This document shows positions 29,881 through 40,713 of a stretch of DNA of 64,000 nt, in pieces; the first letter of the stretch is position 1; each line of letters begins with the position of its first letter. Made by a program: the position numbers and the translations under genes. A model generated the notes under the pieces. That model worked only from the letters and a program-made list of their open reading frames with translations, was not told the DNA's origin and searched no databases. This DNA comes from Streptococcus oralis. Lineage in GTDB: Bacteria > Bacillota > Bacilli > Lactobacillales > Streptococcaceae. The stretch spans positions 18,136 through 82,135 of the forward strand of contig NZ_JUOS01000080.1 in NCBI RefSeq assembly GCF_001075875.1. The letters run 5' to 3'.

Positions 29881-30631
29881 ATTGTCTCACTCCATATTGA
29901 TCTGCTTGTGCAATGGCACGGTAAACAAAGGCTTTGGAAGTTTCAATTGCTGGTAATAGTTCATCTCCCTTGACTAACTGACTAGCAATACTTGATGCAA
30001 AGGTACATCCTGCACCAGCATTTTGTCCTTCTAAGACTGGATTCTCAAGAATAGTAAAATTCTCTCCATCATAAAAGACATCCACAGCCTTATCCTGACT
30101 GAGGCGATTTCCACCCTTGATAATCACTGATGGCGCACCCAAGTCATGTAGTTTTTTGGCTACATCCTTCATATCTTCTAAGGTTTCAATCTTTTGGTCT
30201 GCAAGCAACTCTGCCTCAGGAAGATTCGGAGTAATCACAGATACATAAGGGAAAAAGCGAATCAACTCTTGACAGAGCTCACTGACTGCAACATCATGTG
30301 TTTCCTTACAAACGAGAACAGGGTCCAAGACTACTGGAATTCCTGATCTTTCCTTGATGAAATTCAAGGCTTTTTCAGCAACACCGACTGTCGGTAAGAG
30401 ACCAATCTTAATCCCTCCAAAGTCTACACTCTTGAGGCTATCCAACTGTTGTTGGAAAATAGTTTCATCAGTTGGAAAGACTTCAAAGCCATTTTCTGTC
30501 AAAGCAGTCAAGCAGGTCATGGCTACAAATCCATGCAAACCATTCAAAGTATAGGTGGCAAGGTCAGCAGCTAATCCACCACCACTAAAAATATCATTTC
30601 CTGAAAGTGCTAAAATACGATTATTCTTCAT
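29858..30631 (-). CDS. pdxK: Pyridoxal kinase / HMP(-P) kinase of the two-cysteine (CC-PLK) type
   Basis: A 257-residue ribokinase-fold enzyme. [11 protein letters not shown] forms the substrate site and GAGCTFASS the anion hole. Cys209 in GAGCT and Cys108 in the lid segment LVCKE match the two cysteines of B. subtilis PLK/ThiD (VMVCKG and GAGCT), which bind pyridoxal as a hemithioacetal. Pyridoxal kinase activity is therefore favoured over pure ThiD activity. It overlaps truA upstream by 11 nt and the ECF gene downstream. Confidence 0.82.
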   Translation of the reverse strand: MKNNRILALSGNDIFSGGGLAADLATYTLNGLHGFVAMTCLTALTENGFEVFPTDETIFQQQLDSLKSVDFGGIKIGLLPTVGVAEKALNFIKERSGIPVVLDPVLVCKETHDVAVSELCQELIRFFPYVSVITPNLPEAELLADQKIETLEDMKDVAKKLHDLGAPSVIIKGGNRLSQDKAVDVFYDGENFTILENPVLEGQNAGAGCTFASSIASQLVKGDELLPAIETSKAFVYRAIAQADQYGVRQYEANQNN

Positions 30632-31370
30632 AACGAATCTCCTTCAAATACAAACCATTGGGTGCTGCAGTTGGGCCTGCCAACTGTCTGTCTTTTTTCT
30701 CTAAGATGAGGTCAATCTGTTCAATCGGCATCCGATTGTTACCAATTTTAAGCAGGGTTCCAACCATATTTCGAATCTGCTTATAGAGGAAACCATTGCC
30801 TGAGAAGGTAAAGGTCAAAAACTGCCCTGTTTCATCAACCCTAAGACTAGCTTCCGTGATCGTTCTTACCTTGTCTTCCACACTAGTCCCTGATGCCGTA
30901 AAACCAGTAAAGTCATGCGTTCCTTCCAGTTTTTTTACAGCTTCTTGCATCCGCTCTACATCGAGTGGATAGGGATAATGAGTCGCATAATGGCGACGCA
31001 TAGGATTTTTAGGACGTCCTCTATCTACGATAAACTCGTAGGTCTTGCTATGCTTGGCATAACGGCAATGAAAATCATCGGCCACAATCTCAATCGAAAT
31101 CACATCGATATCTTCAGGACTTTGGGTATCAAGTGCAAAACGAAGTTTTTCCTCATCCATCTGATAGGGAAGATCAAAGTGGATGACCTGTCCTAAAGCA
31201 TGAACGCCACTGTCCGTTCGCCCAGCTCCATGAATGGTAATAGCTTGTCCTTTATTTAATTTTGTTAAAGTTTTTTCAATTTCCTCCTGAACACTACGCG
31301 CGTGTGGTTGCCGCTGAAAACCAGCAAAAGCGTAGCCATCATAGGAAATGATTGCTTTATATCTAGTCAT
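30621..31370 (-). CDS. truA: tRNA pseudouridine38-40 synthase (TruA)
   Basis: A 249-residue pseudouridine synthase acting on the anticodon arm. The catalytic Asp is in [14 protein letters not shown], followed by VIHFD, and the C-terminal [13 protein letters not shown] motif is present. Normal length. It is the first gene of the truA-pdxK-ECF overlap series, an order I recall from pneumococcus. Confidence 0.95.
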   Translation of the reverse strand: MTRYKAIISYDGYAFAGFQRQPHARSVQEEIEKTLTKLNKGQAITIHGAGRTDSGVHALGQVIHFDLPYQMDEEKLRFALDTQSPEDIDVISIEIVADDFHCRYAKHSKTYEFIVDRGRPKNPMRRHYATHYPYPLDVERMQEAVKKLEGTHDFTGFTASGTSVEDKVRTITEASLRVDETGQFLTFTFSGNGFLYKQIRNMVGTLLKIGNNRMPIEQIDLILEKKDRQLAGPTAAPNGLYLKEIRYEE

Positions 31371-31456
31371 GTATCTATTTTATCAAGAAAATTTCTCTGC
31401 AACAAGTTTGAGAATTAAAAATTGTAAGGGGACAGCTCCTCGAAGTTATTTATGTT

Positions 31457-31912
31457 CTATCTGACCTTTTTCATGATGTATTTTCGTATAGGTACTTCAA
31501 CCATTTGAACGATTTCAAATCCTTCTTTTTGGTAAAGATTATAAGCTGTTTGATTTGCCTCGTAGACATTCAGAGAAATACTATCTATGTCTTCATTTTC
31601 AAAGACTAAACTAACAAATCTCCTTAAAGCCTGGCTACCTAAGCCTTGCCCCTGTTTCTGGGGGTTGATAAAAAATCTCCCGATATGAAGATTCCTGTCT
31701 TCTAGCCTGATTTTCTGGATAAGTCCCACAAACTCTTGTCCATCAAATATTGAAAAAATTCCTTCTAAATCTTGCAAGACTTGAATTGTCAAGGGAAAAG
31801 GAATCATTGGTCCCATCCATTGTTCTTGAAAGGGTTTGCCGAGAGAGTTGGACCATTGGCAAATGAGTTGGGCATTTTCTATCTGAAGTCCTTTTTCAAA
31901 GTGAATTTTCAT
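31457..31912 (-). CDS. GNAT-family N-acetyltransferase
   Basis: A 151-residue acetyltransferase. The acetyl-CoA loop PQKQGQGLGSQALRRF (Q/RxxGxG/A) lies near residue ~97, and NVYEANQTAYNLYQKEGF gives the C-terminal signature. The substrate is unknown. I start at 31912 (MKIHFEKGL), preceded by TAGGAGCAACT; an upstream in-frame ATG at 31942 lacks a ribosome site. Confidence 0.82.
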   Translation of the reverse strand: MKIHFEKGLQIENAQLICQWSNSLGKPFQEQWMGPMIPFPLTIQVLQDLEGIFSIFDGQEFVGLIQKIRLEDRNLHIGRFFINPQKQGQGLGSQALRRFVSLVFENEDIDSISLNVYEANQTAYNLYQKEGFEIVQMVEVPIRKYIMKKVR

Positions 31913-31967
31913 AGTTGCTCCTAAAATTTCTCCTTTATCCAACTATTATACTCTTTCTCTTATTTTT

Positions 31968-31975
31968 TCCGAATA
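31968..31975 (+). promoter_or_regulatory. Late-competence (ComX/SigX) cin-box of cclA
   Basis: TCCGAATA differs by one base from the consensus TACGAATA and has a T-rich upstream flank. It ends 7 nt before the cclA ATG. Confidence 0.65.
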
Positions 31976-31982
31976 AATAAGT

Positions 31983-32645
31983 ATGATTCATCTTTATTTT
32001 TTTCTTGTTGGAACGATTCTTGCTTCCTTTCTAGGCTTAGTCATCGATCGCTTTCCTGAGCAGTCTATTATCTTTCCTGCTAGTCACTGCGATTCCTGTC
32101 AGACTCGCTTACATCCCTTGGATTTGATTCCAATTGTCTCTCAAGTAGTACATCGCTTTCGTTGTCGCTACTGCAAGGCTCCTTATTCTGTCTGGTATGC
32201 CCTATTTGAACTAGGCTTAGGACTCCTCTTTCTATCTTGGTCTTGGGGATTTCTTTCCTTGGGGCAAGTCATCCTAATCACTGCTGGTTTGACCTTGGGC
32301 ATCTATGACTTTCGCCATCAGGAATATCCCCTACTGGTCTGGATGACTTTCCACCTAATCCTCATGGCTTCCTCTAGCTGGAATCTGGTCATGGTCTTCT
32401 TCCTTGTCCTTGGAATTTTGGCTCACTTTATCGATATCCGCATAGGTGCAGGGGATTTTCTCTTTCTGGCCTCTTGTGCACTTATTTTTAGCCTAACTGA
32501 AATGCTGATTTTAATTCAATTTGCCTCCACGACCGGTATCCTAGGCTTTCTCCTACTAAAGAAAAAGGAAAGACTTCCTTTTGTGCCTTTCCTCTTACTT
32601 GCTGCTTGCGCGATTATTTTTGGTAAGCTACTGCTTCTCGTATAA
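31983..32645 (+). CDS. cclA: Type IV prepilin peptidase of competence (CclA/PilD family)
   Basis: A 220-residue polytopic aspartic peptidase that cuts and may methylate the prepilins of the transformation pilus. It has an N-terminal membrane helix, four Cys in CDSC and CRYC zinc motifs, and the two catalytic Asp (YDFRHQEYP and GAGDFLF). It has a cin-box for the competence sigma factor only 7 nt before the ATG and no Shine-Dalgarno. Its last 32 nt overlap the 3' end of trpA on the other strand. Confidence 0.88.
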   Translation: MIHLYFFLVGTILASFLGLVIDRFPEQSIIFPASHCDSCQTRLHPLDLIPIVSQVVHRFRCRYCKAPYSVWYALFELGLGLLFLSWSWGFLSLGQVILITAGLTLGIYDFRHQEYPLLVWMTFHLILMASSSWNLVMVFFLVLGILAHFIDIRIGAGDFLFLASCALIFSLTEMLILIQFASTTGILGFLLLKKKERLPFVPFLLLAACAIIFGKLLLLV

Positions 32646-33396
32646 AGTCAGCGATTTCTGCTACTTGTCCTTCATGTAGAGCCTTAACAATCTTGGAACC
32701 GACGATAACGCCGTCCGATACCTCATTGAAACGTTCTACATCAGCCTGAGTGGATACACCAAACCCTGTCAAAACTGGAATGTCTGCCACTTGATGAAGT
32801 TGAGACAAGTGCTTGTCCAAGTCAGATCGATAATTTCCTGACTTCCCTGTCACTCCATTAATAGCAACTGCATAGACAAATCCTTCTGCCCCTTGAATGA
32901 GTTCTTTTTGACGGTCAATTCCTGTCGTCAAGCTAACAAGTGGAATCAAGGCAATGTCTGTATCCGCCAAATATGGCTCTACAAAGTTGGCATGTTCATG
33001 AGGGAGGTCTGGGATAATCAAGCCCTTAACTGCTGTATCAGCAAGGTCTTTAACCAATTTCTCCACACCGTACTGAAAGAGGGGGTTAAAGTAGGTCATG
33101 ATGACAAGCGGAATTTCTGTTTCAATGGTTTTCAAGGTTTCAACCAAAGCCTGGGTAGAGGTTCCGCGAGCTAGACTGCGCAAGCCGGCTTCTTCGATAA
33201 CAGGTCCATCTGCAACCGGATCCGAGAAAGGAACTCCCACCTCAATGGCAGACACACCCAGATCTTCTAAAAAGTGAATTGTTTCACCGAGACCATTCAA
33301 ACCTTTTTCGTGGTCTCCAGCCATGATATAGGCAACAAAAATTCCCTTTCCAGTTGCTTTAATAGCGTTCAGTTTTTCTGTTAGTGTCTTAGGCAT
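32614..33396 (-). CDS. trpA: Tryptophan synthase alpha subunit
   Basis: A 260-residue TIM barrel that cleaves indole-3-glycerol phosphate to indole. The catalytic Glu lies in [16 protein letters not shown] and the Asp in [18 protein letters not shown] IIPDLPHEH. It overlaps trpB by 8 nt. The 3' end overlaps the convergent cclA by 32 nt, and no separate terminator is evident. Confidence 0.95.
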   Translation of the reverse strand: MPKTLTEKLNAIKATGKGIFVAYIMAGDHEKGLNGLGETIHFLEDLGVSAIEVGVPFSDPVADGPVIEEAGLRSLARGTSTQALVETLKTIETEIPLVIMTYFNPLFQYGVEKLVKDLADTAVKGLIIPDLPHEHANFVEPYLADTDIALIPLVSLTTGIDRQKELIQGAEGFVYAVAINGVTGKSGNYRSDLDKHLSQLHQVADIPVLTGFGVSTQADVERFNEVSDGVIVGSKIVKALHEGQVAEIADFIREAVAYQK

Positions 33397-34612
33397 GAGC
33401 TTCTCCCTTCTTTGCTGCGTCTGCTTCCAAGCGGTCTTTGACTTGAACTACATCCTTGTCCCCGCGACCTGATAGACAGACAATCATAGACTTGTCTGGA
33501 CCAAGTTCTTTGGCTAATTTCACCGCAAAGGCAATGGCATGGCTAGATTCCAAGGCTGGGATAATCCCTTCCACACGAGACAAGAGTTGGAATCCTTCCA
33601 AGGCTTCTTCATCTGTCACAGGCACATAGCTGGCACGTTTGATATCATGATAGTGAGAGTGTTCTGGACCGATACCAGGATAGTCCAAACCTGCTGAAAT
33701 AGAGAAAGCTTCAAGAATTTGCCCATGAGCATCTTGGAGAACATCCATGAGGGAACCGTGAAGGACACCTGGACGACCCTTGGTCAAGGTAGCTGCGTGG
33801 TGCTCCGTATCCACACCAAGTCCTGCTGCTTCAGCTCCATACATAGCCACTGACTCATCTTCCACAAATGGATGGAAGAGACCGATAGCATTAGAACCTC
33901 CACCAACACAGGCTACTAGGGCATCTGGCAAATCTTGCCCTGTCAAGTCACGGTACTGTTCTTTAGCTTCCCGTCCGATGACACTTTGGAAGTCACGAAC
34001 AATTTCTGGGAAAGGGTGGGGTCCTAAGGCAGAACCAAGGATATAGTGGGTATCATCGATGTTGGCCACCCAAGAACGAAGGGCTGCATTGACCGCGTCT
34101 TTAAGCACGCGCGAACCATCTGTTACAGCTTCCACCTTGGCTCCCAAAAGTTCCATACGGAAGACATTGAGGGCTTGGCGTTTAACATCTTCCTCACCCA
34201 TATAGATTGTACATTCCATATTGAAGAGAGCTGCAGCAGTTGCAGTTGCAACACCGTGCTGACCGGCACCAGTTTCAGCGATAATTTTCTTTTTGCCCAT
34301 GCGTTTAGCCAGAAGAACTTGTCCCAAGGCATTGTTAATCTTGTGTGCACCTGTATGGTTGAGGTCTTCACGTTTGAGGTAAATCTTGGCTCCACCAATA
34401 TGCTGGGTCAAGTTTTTTGCGTAGTAAAGGGGAGTTTCACGTCCTACATACTGGCGCAAAAGTTGGTTTAACTCTTCTTGGAAACTTGGATCTGCCTGAC
34501 TTTCACGATAAGCTTCTTCCAACTCCAATACTGCTGTCATCAATGTTTCTGGGACAAAACGTCCACCGAATTTCCCGTAAAATCCATCTTTATTTGGTTC
34601 TTGATATGCCAT
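33389..34612 (-). CDS. trpB: Tryptophan synthase beta subunit (canonical TrpB)
   Basis: A 407-residue PLP enzyme that joins indole and serine. HTGAHKINN carries the PLP lysine, [12 protein letters not shown] the catalytic Glu, GGGSNAIG the phosphate site and SGRGDKD the pyridine-N contact. It sits between trpF and trpA, overlapping both, so it is the partner of TrpA. Compare the diverged second copy at 39406-40584. Confidence 0.95.
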   Translation of the reverse strand: MAYQEPNKDGFYGKFGGRFVPETLMTAVLELEEAYRESQADPSFQEELNQLLRQYVGRETPLYYAKNLTQHIGGAKIYLKREDLNHTGAHKINNALGQVLLAKRMGKKKIIAETGAGQHGVATATAAALFNMECTIYMGEEDVKRQALNVFRMELLGAKVEAVTDGSRVLKDAVNAALRSWVANIDDTHYILGSALGPHPFPEIVRDFQSVIGREAKEQYRDLTGQDLPDALVACVGGGSNAIGLFHPFVEDESVAMYGAEAAGLGVDTEHHAATLTKGRPGVLHGSLMDVLQDAHGQILEAFSISAGLDYPGIGPEHSHYHDIKRASYVPVTDEEALEGFQLLSRVEGIIPALESSHAIAFAVKLAKELGPDKSMIVCLSGRGDKDVVQVKDRLEADAAKKGEAHA

Positions 34613-35189
34613 TCTTTACCCTCTCTATAAATCTTCTAATCTTTTCCTGATCTTTTTGTCCATCTGTCTCTACCCCACTTGATACATCTACTGCAAAGGG
34701 GGTAAAGTGTTGAATAGCTTCTTCTACATTATCCTCATTGAGCCCACCTGCGATGAAGAAAGGCTGAGATAGTTCTGTCGTATCCAGTTGCCCCCAATCA
34801 AAAGTCTGGCCACTTCCTGCCACAGGTGCATCAAAGAGGAGATAGTCTGCCCGAGAACTTGGCACATGGCCATTCCCGTCTACTTGAACAGCCTGAATGC
34901 TGCCACAAGGTAAATTTTCAAATAGTTTATCTACTACCTGACCGTGAACTTGTACCAAGTCCAAACCAACTTTGTCTACCGCTTCTAACAGTTCTGCCCG
35001 ACTAGGTGAAACAAATACTCCAACCTTTTGAATATGGCTAGGAATAAACTTAGCCAGCTCTGTTGCTTGTTCCAAGGTCACCTGTCTTTTGCTAGGAGCA
35101 AAGACAAAACCAATGTAGTCTGCTCCAGCTGAAACAGCTGTTTTTACGGCTTCTTTGGTCGATAGTCCACAAATCTTAACCTTTGTCAA
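34590..35189 (-). CDS. trpF: Phosphoribosylanthranilate isomerase
   Basis: A 199-residue TIM barrel. The general base Cys is in [10 protein letters not shown] and the general acid Asp in [11 protein letters not shown]. The phosphate-binding [11 protein letters not shown] and VDVSSGVET loops are intact. It overlaps trpC by 14 nt and trpB by 23 nt, indicating tight translational coupling. Confidence 0.93.
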   Translation of the reverse strand: MTKVKICGLSTKEAVKTAVSAGADYIGFVFAPSKRQVTLEQATELAKFIPSHIQKVGVFVSPSRAELLEAVDKVGLDLVQVHGQVVDKLFENLPCGSIQAVQVDGNGHVPSSRADYLLFDAPVAGSGQTFDWGQLDTTELSQPFFIAGGLNEDNVEEAIQHFTPFAVDVSSGVETDGQKDQEKIRRFIERVKNGISRTK

Positions 35190-35943
35190 TCTGCAACTCC
35201 TTGATTCTCTGGGCTACATCTTCTACTTGCATGAGGGCTGTTCCTACTAAAATTCCGTTAAAGTATGGTGCTACTCGTTTTGCATCCTCCTCTGTAAAAA
35301 TAGCAGATTCGGAAATGTAGAAGCAATCATCCTTAAAGTGTTTGGCCAACTCTACGCTGGTCTGCAAGTCGACTTCAAAGGTTGTTAAATTGCGATTGTT
35401 AACACCAATAATTTGAGCTCCAAGTCTATGAGCCACTTCCAGTTCAGCCAGATTATGAGTTTCCACCAAAACTTCTAGACCCAGTTCTGTCGCGTAGTCA
35501 TACAGTTCCTTGAGGCGTTCTTCGGACAAAGCTGCCACAATGAGCAAGATGACTGTCGCACCTGCATTGCGAGCTCTGATGATTTGCTTTTCATCGATGA
35601 TAAAGTCCTTGTTGAGCGTCGGAATCTCTACCTGACTGGAAATTTCCCGCAAATAATCCAAATGCCCTTTAAAGAAAACCTCATCTGTCAGAACAGAAAT
35701 CATAACCGCTCCGTTAGCCTCGTAAGTCTGGGCCTGTTGTACAATATCCACATCGAGATTGATGTCACCTAGACTTGGGCTTGCCTTTTTGACCTCAGCA
35801 ATGATTTGCAAACGGTCCTGATGGTTTTTCAAATACTCAGCTAAGCGATAGCTTGCTCGCAGGGGCTGAAGCTCCTCTCGTTCCATCTTTTCAACTTCAC
35901 GCGCCTTTTGCTCTAGGATACGTGACAAAAATTCCTGACTCAT
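35176..35943 (-). CDS. trpC: Indole-3-glycerol phosphate synthase
   Basis: A 255-residue TIM barrel that closes the indole ring. Catalytic residues are visible in [12 protein letters not shown] (Glu, Lys) and LNKDFIIDE (Lys), with GVNNRNL and SESAI at the phosphate site. It overlaps trpD by ATGA (4 nt). Confidence 0.95.
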   Translation of the reverse strand: MSQEFLSRILEQKAREVEKMEREELQPLRASYRLAEYLKNHQDRLQIIAEVKKASPSLGDINLDVDIVQQAQTYEANGAVMISVLTDEVFFKGHLDYLREISSQVEIPTLNKDFIIDEKQIIRARNAGATVILLIVAALSEERLKELYDYATELGLEVLVETHNLAELEVAHRLGAQIIGVNNRNLTTFEVDLQTSVELAKHFKDDCFYISESAIFTEEDAKRVAPYFNGILVGTALMQVEDVAQRIKELQIDKG

Positions 35944-36944
35944 CTTTGATACTCCTGTAATAGTCTGAGTTTTTCAAGGGCCTTACCACTGGCAATCACT
36001 TGACGTGCCAATTCAACTCCGTCCTTGATACTGTCTGCTTTACCATTGGCGTAGAATCCGAGACCTGCATTTAAGACTGTTGTTTCCAAGAATGGACTTG
36101 GTTCGTTATTAAGAACGCTAACAAGGATGGCTGCATTTTCATGAGCATTTCCTCCACGAATGTCTTCAATAGCAATGCGTTCCATTCCCAAATCTTCTGG
36201 AGTAAAGGTTGATAAAGTAATTTCACCATTTTCAAGAAGGGCAATACTGGTAGTTCCATTCAAACCAGCTTCATCCAACCCTTCTGGACCAGCTACTACA
36301 ATGGCACGTTTGCGACCCATGTTTTTCAAAACCTGAGCAGTACTTTCCAGAAGTTCAGGACGACTGATTCCTAGAAGCTGTGTTTCCAAAACCATTGGAT
36401 GGATGAGCGGACCTGTCAAATTCATGATAGTTGGAATTCCCAACTCCAAACGAGCTGGCATGATGTATTTCATGGCTGGGTGCATGTTTTTGGCAAAGAG
36501 AAAGACGATTCCAGTTTGGTCAAATACCTTACCCAATTGTGATGGTTTAAGGTCAATATTGATTCCCAAAGCTTGCAAAACATCTGCTGAACCAGATTTT
36601 GAGGAGATAGAGCGATTTCCATGTTTGGCCATGTTAATGCCTCCACCTGCCAAGACAAAAGCTGCAGTTGTTGAGATATTAAAGCTAAATGACTTATCTC
36701 CACCTGTACCACAGTTATCCATAGCATCTTGAATATTTGTTGGAATGTGTTGAGCATGTCCTCTCATGACTTGAGCGAGGGCTGTTCTTTCTTCAGGTGT
36801 TTCTCCCTTCATTTTAAGAGCTAAAAGTAGTGAAGCGATTTGTGCTTCCGTCACTCGCCCTGTCACGATGCGTTCGATAACATCTGTCATTTCAACACTT
36901 GATAAATCTTCAAAGTTGGCTAATTTTTCAATAATTTCTTTCAT
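35940..36944 (-). CDS. trpD: Anthranilate phosphoribosyltransferase
   Basis: A 334-residue enzyme that transfers PRPP to anthranilate. [18 protein letters not shown] is the PRPP-binding signature (GTGGD), and [16 protein letters not shown] follows with the second substrate site. It lies 10 nt after trpG as a separate gene, not fused. Confidence 0.95.
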   Translation of the reverse strand: MKEIIEKLANFEDLSSVEMTDVIERIVTGRVTEAQIASLLLALKMKGETPEERTALAQVMRGHAQHIPTNIQDAMDNCGTGGDKSFSFNISTTAAFVLAGGGINMAKHGNRSISSKSGSADVLQALGINIDLKPSQLGKVFDQTGIVFLFAKNMHPAMKYIMPARLELGIPTIMNLTGPLIHPMVLETQLLGISRPELLESTAQVLKNMGRKRAIVVAGPEGLDEAGLNGTTSIALLENGEITLSTFTPEDLGMERIAIEDIRGGNAHENAAILVSVLNNEPSPFLETTVLNAGLGFYANGKADSIKDGVELARQVIASGKALEKLRLLQEYQR

Positions 36945-36954
36945 TTTGTGTTCC

Positions 36955-37521
36955 TCACTTTACAACTTTCTCGATAAAATTCTGAATAGAAGATAGGCCA
37001 TCTGGCGTTCCAATACTTTCTGGATGATACTGCAAGCCATAAATCGGCAAGGTTTTGTGTTGAATCCCCATAATAGCTTGGTCATCTGTCGAGCGAGCTG
37101 TCACTTCAAACTCTTCTGGCATCTCTTCGATTAAAATACTGTGGTAACGCATGACTGGACGATTTTCCTCAATTCCTTGATAGAGAACTGATGGAGTCTC
37201 AAATCGAATCTGGCTTTGTTTACCGTGCATAACTTTAGGAGCCAAGCCCAACTTACCACCAAAGACTTCTGCAATGGCTTGGTGTCCCAAACAAATCCCT
37301 AGAATAGGTTTCTTACCTGCAAAATCACGAATCATTTCTTCCATTTTCCCAGCATCAGCTGGCCAACCTGGACCAGGAGAGAAAACTAATCCATCTGCCT
37401 TTTCAGCATGTTCATAAAGGTTTGGATCATCATTTCTCAAAACCTGAACTTCTGCGAAATTCCCGATATATTGAGCCAGGTTATAAGTAAATGAATCATA
37501 ATTGTCAATCAATAAAATCAT
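36955..37521 (-). CDS. trpG: Anthranilate synthase component II (glutamine amidotransferase)
   Basis: A 188-residue class I amidotransferase. The nucleophilic Cys lies in [13 protein letters not shown], and His/Glu in [11 protein letters not shown]. It supplies ammonia to TrpE, whose gene overlaps it by 4 nt. A second role in folate synthesis (PabA function) is possible in organisms with one copy. Confidence 0.94.
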   Translation of the reverse strand: MILLIDNYDSFTYNLAQYIGNFAEVQVLRNDDPNLYEHAEKADGLVFSPGPGWPADAGKMEEMIRDFAGKKPILGICLGHQAIAEVFGGKLGLAPKVMHGKQSQIRFETPSVLYQGIEENRPVMRYHSILIEEMPEEFEVTARSTDDQAIMGIQHKTLPIYGLQYHPESIGTPDGLSSIQNFIEKVVK

Positions 37522-38879
37522 GGTCTTAGTTCTCCCATTCTAGTCATAGATTTAGCTTTGTTAATCGTTTCTTGGTATTCATTCTGAGCGATGGAATCAT
37601 AAACAATTCCTGCACCAGCCTGTACGTAGGCTGTTTTATTTTTAAGAATCATTGTTCGAATAGCAATGGCAAAATCCATATCTCCAGTTGCTGATAAGTA
37701 ACCGATAGCTCCTGCATATACGCCTCGCTTCTCTGTTTCTAGTTCATAGATGCGTTTCATGGCCCGAATCTTTGGTGCCCCCGATACTGTTCCTGCCGGA
37801 AGTGTCGCCTTCAAGGCATCCATGGCAGTTAATTCTGGTAATAAATGTCCTTTAACCACGCTGGTCAAATGCATGACATAACGGAAAAGTTCGACTTCCA
37901 TATACTTAGTTACTTGGACACTTGCTGTTTCAGCAATTCTACCGATATCATTTCGTCCCAAATCCACCAACATTCGGTGTTCTGCCGTTTCCTTTTCATC
38001 AGAAAGTAGATCACTTGCAAGTGCTGCATCTTCCTCGTCATTGGTACCTCTAGGACGCGTACCTGCAATTGGATTGGTTGTCACGATGCCATTCTTGACG
38101 GAAACCAAGCTCTCTGGACTGGCACCGATGATTTGATAATTTCCAAAGTCATAAAAGTAGAGGTAATTTGATGGATTGGTCACTCGGAGATTTCTGTAGA
38201 AGTCAAAAGGATTTCCAGTTACCTCTGCGGAAAAGCGCTGGCTGAGCACACATTGGAACATATCTCCGTTGCGAATCAAGTCGCGAGCTGTTTCTACCAT
38301 TTCTTCAAATTTCTGAGGTGCAATATGTGGTCTAAACTGAAGTGGAGAAACGTCCAAATCTTCAAATTCATTTGGAGCAGGGATTTTCAACTCTTCTAAA
38401 ACCTGCTCTAAAGCCACTTCTAGTTCTTCATTACTACGTTCACTGTAGAGAGCATCCTCTATGATATGAATTTTTTCTTTCTTATGGTCAAAAACTATAT
38501 AACTCTCATAGACGAAGAAATGCATATCTGGCGTCCCAATCGTATCCTCAGGGAGCTGGCCAATCTCTTCATAGAGAGAAATCATATCGTAGCCAACAAA
38601 ACCAATGGCTCCACCACCAAAGGGTAGTTCTGAATGGTGATGGTTCTTGTAAGTCACCTCGTAGAGGAAATCCAAGGGATCACGATCAATCACTTGACCA
38701 TTTTGATAAAGAACTCCATTCTCAAACTTAATCTCAAAAACTGGGTTATAGGCCAAGATAGAAAAACGAGCATTTTCCTTTTCTCTTGGGATACTTTCAA
38801 GTATGACCTTGTGTTGTCCGTTTAAACGCATATAAGCCAAGATTGGTGATAAAACATCTCCATGAATGATTCGTTCCAT
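37518..38879 (-). CDS. trpE: Anthranilate synthase component I
   Basis: A 453-residue chorismate-using enzyme. The C-terminal catalytic domain is intact (IAGTRPRG, AEHRMLVDLGRND, LPAGTVSGAPK and QAGAGIVYDS). It is the first gene of trpEGDCFBA. Its leader is unusual: a tRNA-Trp T-box ends about 280 nt upstream, and a structured repeat sits between. Confidence 0.95.
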   Translation of the reverse strand: MERIIHGDVLSPILAYMRLNGQHKVILESIPREKENARFSILAYNPVFEIKFENGVLYQNGQVIDRDPLDFLYEVTYKNHHHSELPFGGGAIGFVGYDMISLYEEIGQLPEDTIGTPDMHFFVYESYIVFDHKKEKIHIIEDALYSERSNEELEVALEQVLEELKIPAPNEFEDLDVSPLQFRPHIAPQKFEEMVETARDLIRNGDMFQCVLSQRFSAEVTGNPFDFYRNLRVTNPSNYLYFYDFGNYQIIGASPESLVSVKNGIVTTNPIAGTRPRGTNDEEDAALASDLLSDEKETAEHRMLVDLGRNDIGRIAETASVQVTKYMEVELFRYVMHLTSVVKGHLLPELTAMDALKATLPAGTVSGAPKIRAMKRIYELETEKRGVYAGAIGYLSATGDMDFAIAIRTMILKNKTAYVQAGAGIVYDSIAQNEYQETINKAKSMTRMGELRP

Positions 38880-38925
38880 TGTAATTTCCCTTTCAGTTCC
38901 TTATTTTTAATTTTTTATCTTTTTT

Positions 38926-39061
38926 CTATTTCCCTTAAATAGTGCGGACGGGAGCAACTTTCTCCGAAATTTCATCCCTAATTTTTGAGCCATGTGTCTC
39001 AAAAATTCCGTCCTAGAGAAGCATCTTTGCTTCTCTAGGATACCACCATGGCGGGAAATAG
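38926..39061. repeat. Multi-hairpin structured element, copy B (between T-box and trpE)
   Basis: The ends pair: CTATTTCCC (38926-38934) with GGGAAATAG (39053-39061). Inside are a 10-bp stem at 38980-39007 (loop CCATGTGT) and a 13-bp stem at 39011-39040 (loop TCTT), plus a weak GGAG/CTCC hairpin. The layout is that of 19209-19341, with changed but still complementary arms. The stretch 39062-39156 downstream on the plus strand shows no gene. Confidence 0.8.
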
Positions 39062-39156
39062 CGGTTCGATGCTCACTTCGTTCGCAAATATTTTATAGAA
39101 ATCTACCTATTGATGAAGCATAATTTAAAACTGATGGCCATATCTACGATAAATAT

Positions 39157-39400
39157 AGAAAAATCCCCACGCAAAATAACTTGCGTGAGGACGAAATTCG
39201 CGGTGCCACCTCAATTATAGGATTTCTCCTATCTCTCATTCCTGTCTCAGATAGCTCCTGTAACAGGTTGTGCGATAAAGGGCACTCCCTTGAGAATTAT
39301 GTTTTCTTCTCTCATTTTAGATGGACCCAACCTTACAGCTTTCTCTGCTTGTTTTCAGCAACCACAAGCTCTCTGTGAGAGAAATCTCTGTATATTTTCC
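39157..39400 (-). promoter_or_regulatory. T-box riboswitch (tRNA-Trp) 1, trpE leader
   Basis: Read on the minus strand. The specifier TGG codon is in GTTGGGTCC (39327-39329). The T-box AATTGAGGTGGCACCGCG is at ~39199-39215. It is followed by a terminator with a 10-bp stem (39165-39174 / 39181-39190) and a T run. Uncharged tRNA-Trp should pair with the T-box and prevent termination. No strong own promoter is seen before it; the stop of the TrpB paralogue is only ~6 nt upstream, so it is probably part of a longer transcript. Confidence 0.9.
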
Positions 39401-39405
39401 ATCTT

Positions 39406-40584
39406 TTATTTTTTAGCTTCAAGGTAGTCTGCAATGGCAGCTACGTCCTTGTCTCCACGACCAGAGACATTGATGATGATAATCTCATCTTTACTTAGTT
39501 TTGGTGCACGTTTGACTGCTTCAGCGATAGCATGTGAGCTTTCAATTGCAGGGATGATTCCTTCTGTTTTGCTTAATAAAAGCAAGGCTTGGACAGCTTC
39601 TTCGTCTGTCGCTGCTACATATTCTACTCGACCAGAGTCTTTAAAGAAGGCATGTTCTGGACCAACCCCTGGATAGTCCAAACCTGCTGAGATAGAGTAA
39701 ACTGGCGCGAGCTCTCCATCTTCCTTAAAGACTGCATAGGTCTTCATTCCATCGACAATTCCGACACTACCCTTGGTCATAGTTGCTGCGTGTTTGTCGG
39801 TATCTAAACCATGACCAGCAGCTTCTACCCCAACCAATTTTACTTCTTCATCAGCTACATACTGTGAAAAGGCACCGATGGCATTAGAACCACCACCTAC
39901 ACAGGCAATGACGTAGTCTGGCAGTCGTCCTTCTTTTTCCAAGATTTGACGACGAGATTCTTCACTAATCACTTTTTGGAATTCATGAACAATAGTTGGA
40001 TAAGGGTGTGGTCCAACAGCAGAACCTAAAACGTAGAAGGCTTCAAGGTCATTCATCCATGCTCCAAAGGCTGCATCAACCGCATCTTTGAGGGTACGAG
40101 TACCAGTTTCAACTGCGTGAACAGTTGCTCCCATCATCTCCATGCGGAAGACATTGAGACGTTGACGCTCCACATCTTCTGCCCCCATATAGACATCACA
40201 TGCCATACCAAACTTAGCTGCAGCTGCAGCTGTCGCAACACCGTGTTGGCCAGCTCCTGTCTCAGCAATGACACGCTTTTTACCCATACGTTTTGCCAGA
40301 AGAATTTGTCCCAAAACATTATTAAGCTTGTGAGAACCAAGGTGATTCAGGTCTTCGCGCTTGAGATAAATCTTAGCTCCACCTAGGTGCTCTGTCAAAC
40401 TTTCCGCAAAATAGAGTGGTGTTTCGCGACCTGAATAATCTTTCAAGTAATGACGATATTCTGCCAAAAATTCAGGATCGTCCTTGTATTTATCAAAAGT
40501 CACTTCCAACTCATCTAATAAAGCCTGAATTGGTTCTGGTACAAAACTACCACCAAATTGTCCAAAATATCCTTTAGTTGTCAT
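39406..40584 (-). CDS. TrpB paralogue (second tryptophan synthase beta chain)
   Basis: A 392-residue fold-type II PLP enzyme that aligns along its whole length with the canonical TrpB at 33389-34612 but is clearly diverged. The PLP Lys is kept in a changed motif (HLGSHKLNN instead of HTGAHKINN), and Glu in ETGAGQHG and SGRGDKD are present. No trpA adjoins it. It is preceded by its own tRNA-Trp T-box and promoter, so its expression answers to tryptophan starvation. Indole salvage or a TrpA-independent beta reaction are possible roles, both inferred. Confidence 0.88.
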   Translation of the reverse strand: MTTKGYFGQFGGSFVPEPIQALLDELEVTFDKYKDDPEFLAEYRHYLKDYSGRETPLYFAESLTEHLGGAKIYLKREDLNHLGSHKLNNVLGQILLAKRMGKKRVIAETGAGQHGVATAAAAAKFGMACDVYMGAEDVERQRLNVFRMEMMGATVHAVETGTRTLKDAVDAAFGAWMNDLEAFYVLGSAVGPHPYPTIVHEFQKVISEESRRQILEKEGRLPDYVIACVGGGSNAIGAFSQYVADEEVKLVGVEAAGHGLDTDKHAATMTKGSVGIVDGMKTYAVFKEDGELAPVYSISAGLDYPGVGPEHAFFKDSGRVEYVAATDEEAVQALLLLSKTEGIIPAIESSHAIAEAVKRAPKLSKDEIIIINVSGRGDKDVAAIADYLEAKK

Positions 40585-40713
40585 AAATTTTTCCTCCTTC
40601 TATATGAATCCGGCTTTTTATTTGCTTTTAGTAGTAGGCAAAGAGCTGTAGATAGAACTCAAGTTCATCAAAGCGACTTAACGCCCTAATAAAAGATAAA
40701 CAAAATGACGGAT

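Noticed and set aside
39181..39378. Plus-strand open frame of 65 codons between the TrpB paralogue and trpE
   Set aside because: It is antisense to the T-box leader, whose conserved motifs explain the sequence.
39406..40584. Second trpB as an assembly duplicate of the first
   Set aside because: The two proteins differ throughout and the DNA around them is different, so it is a true paralogue.
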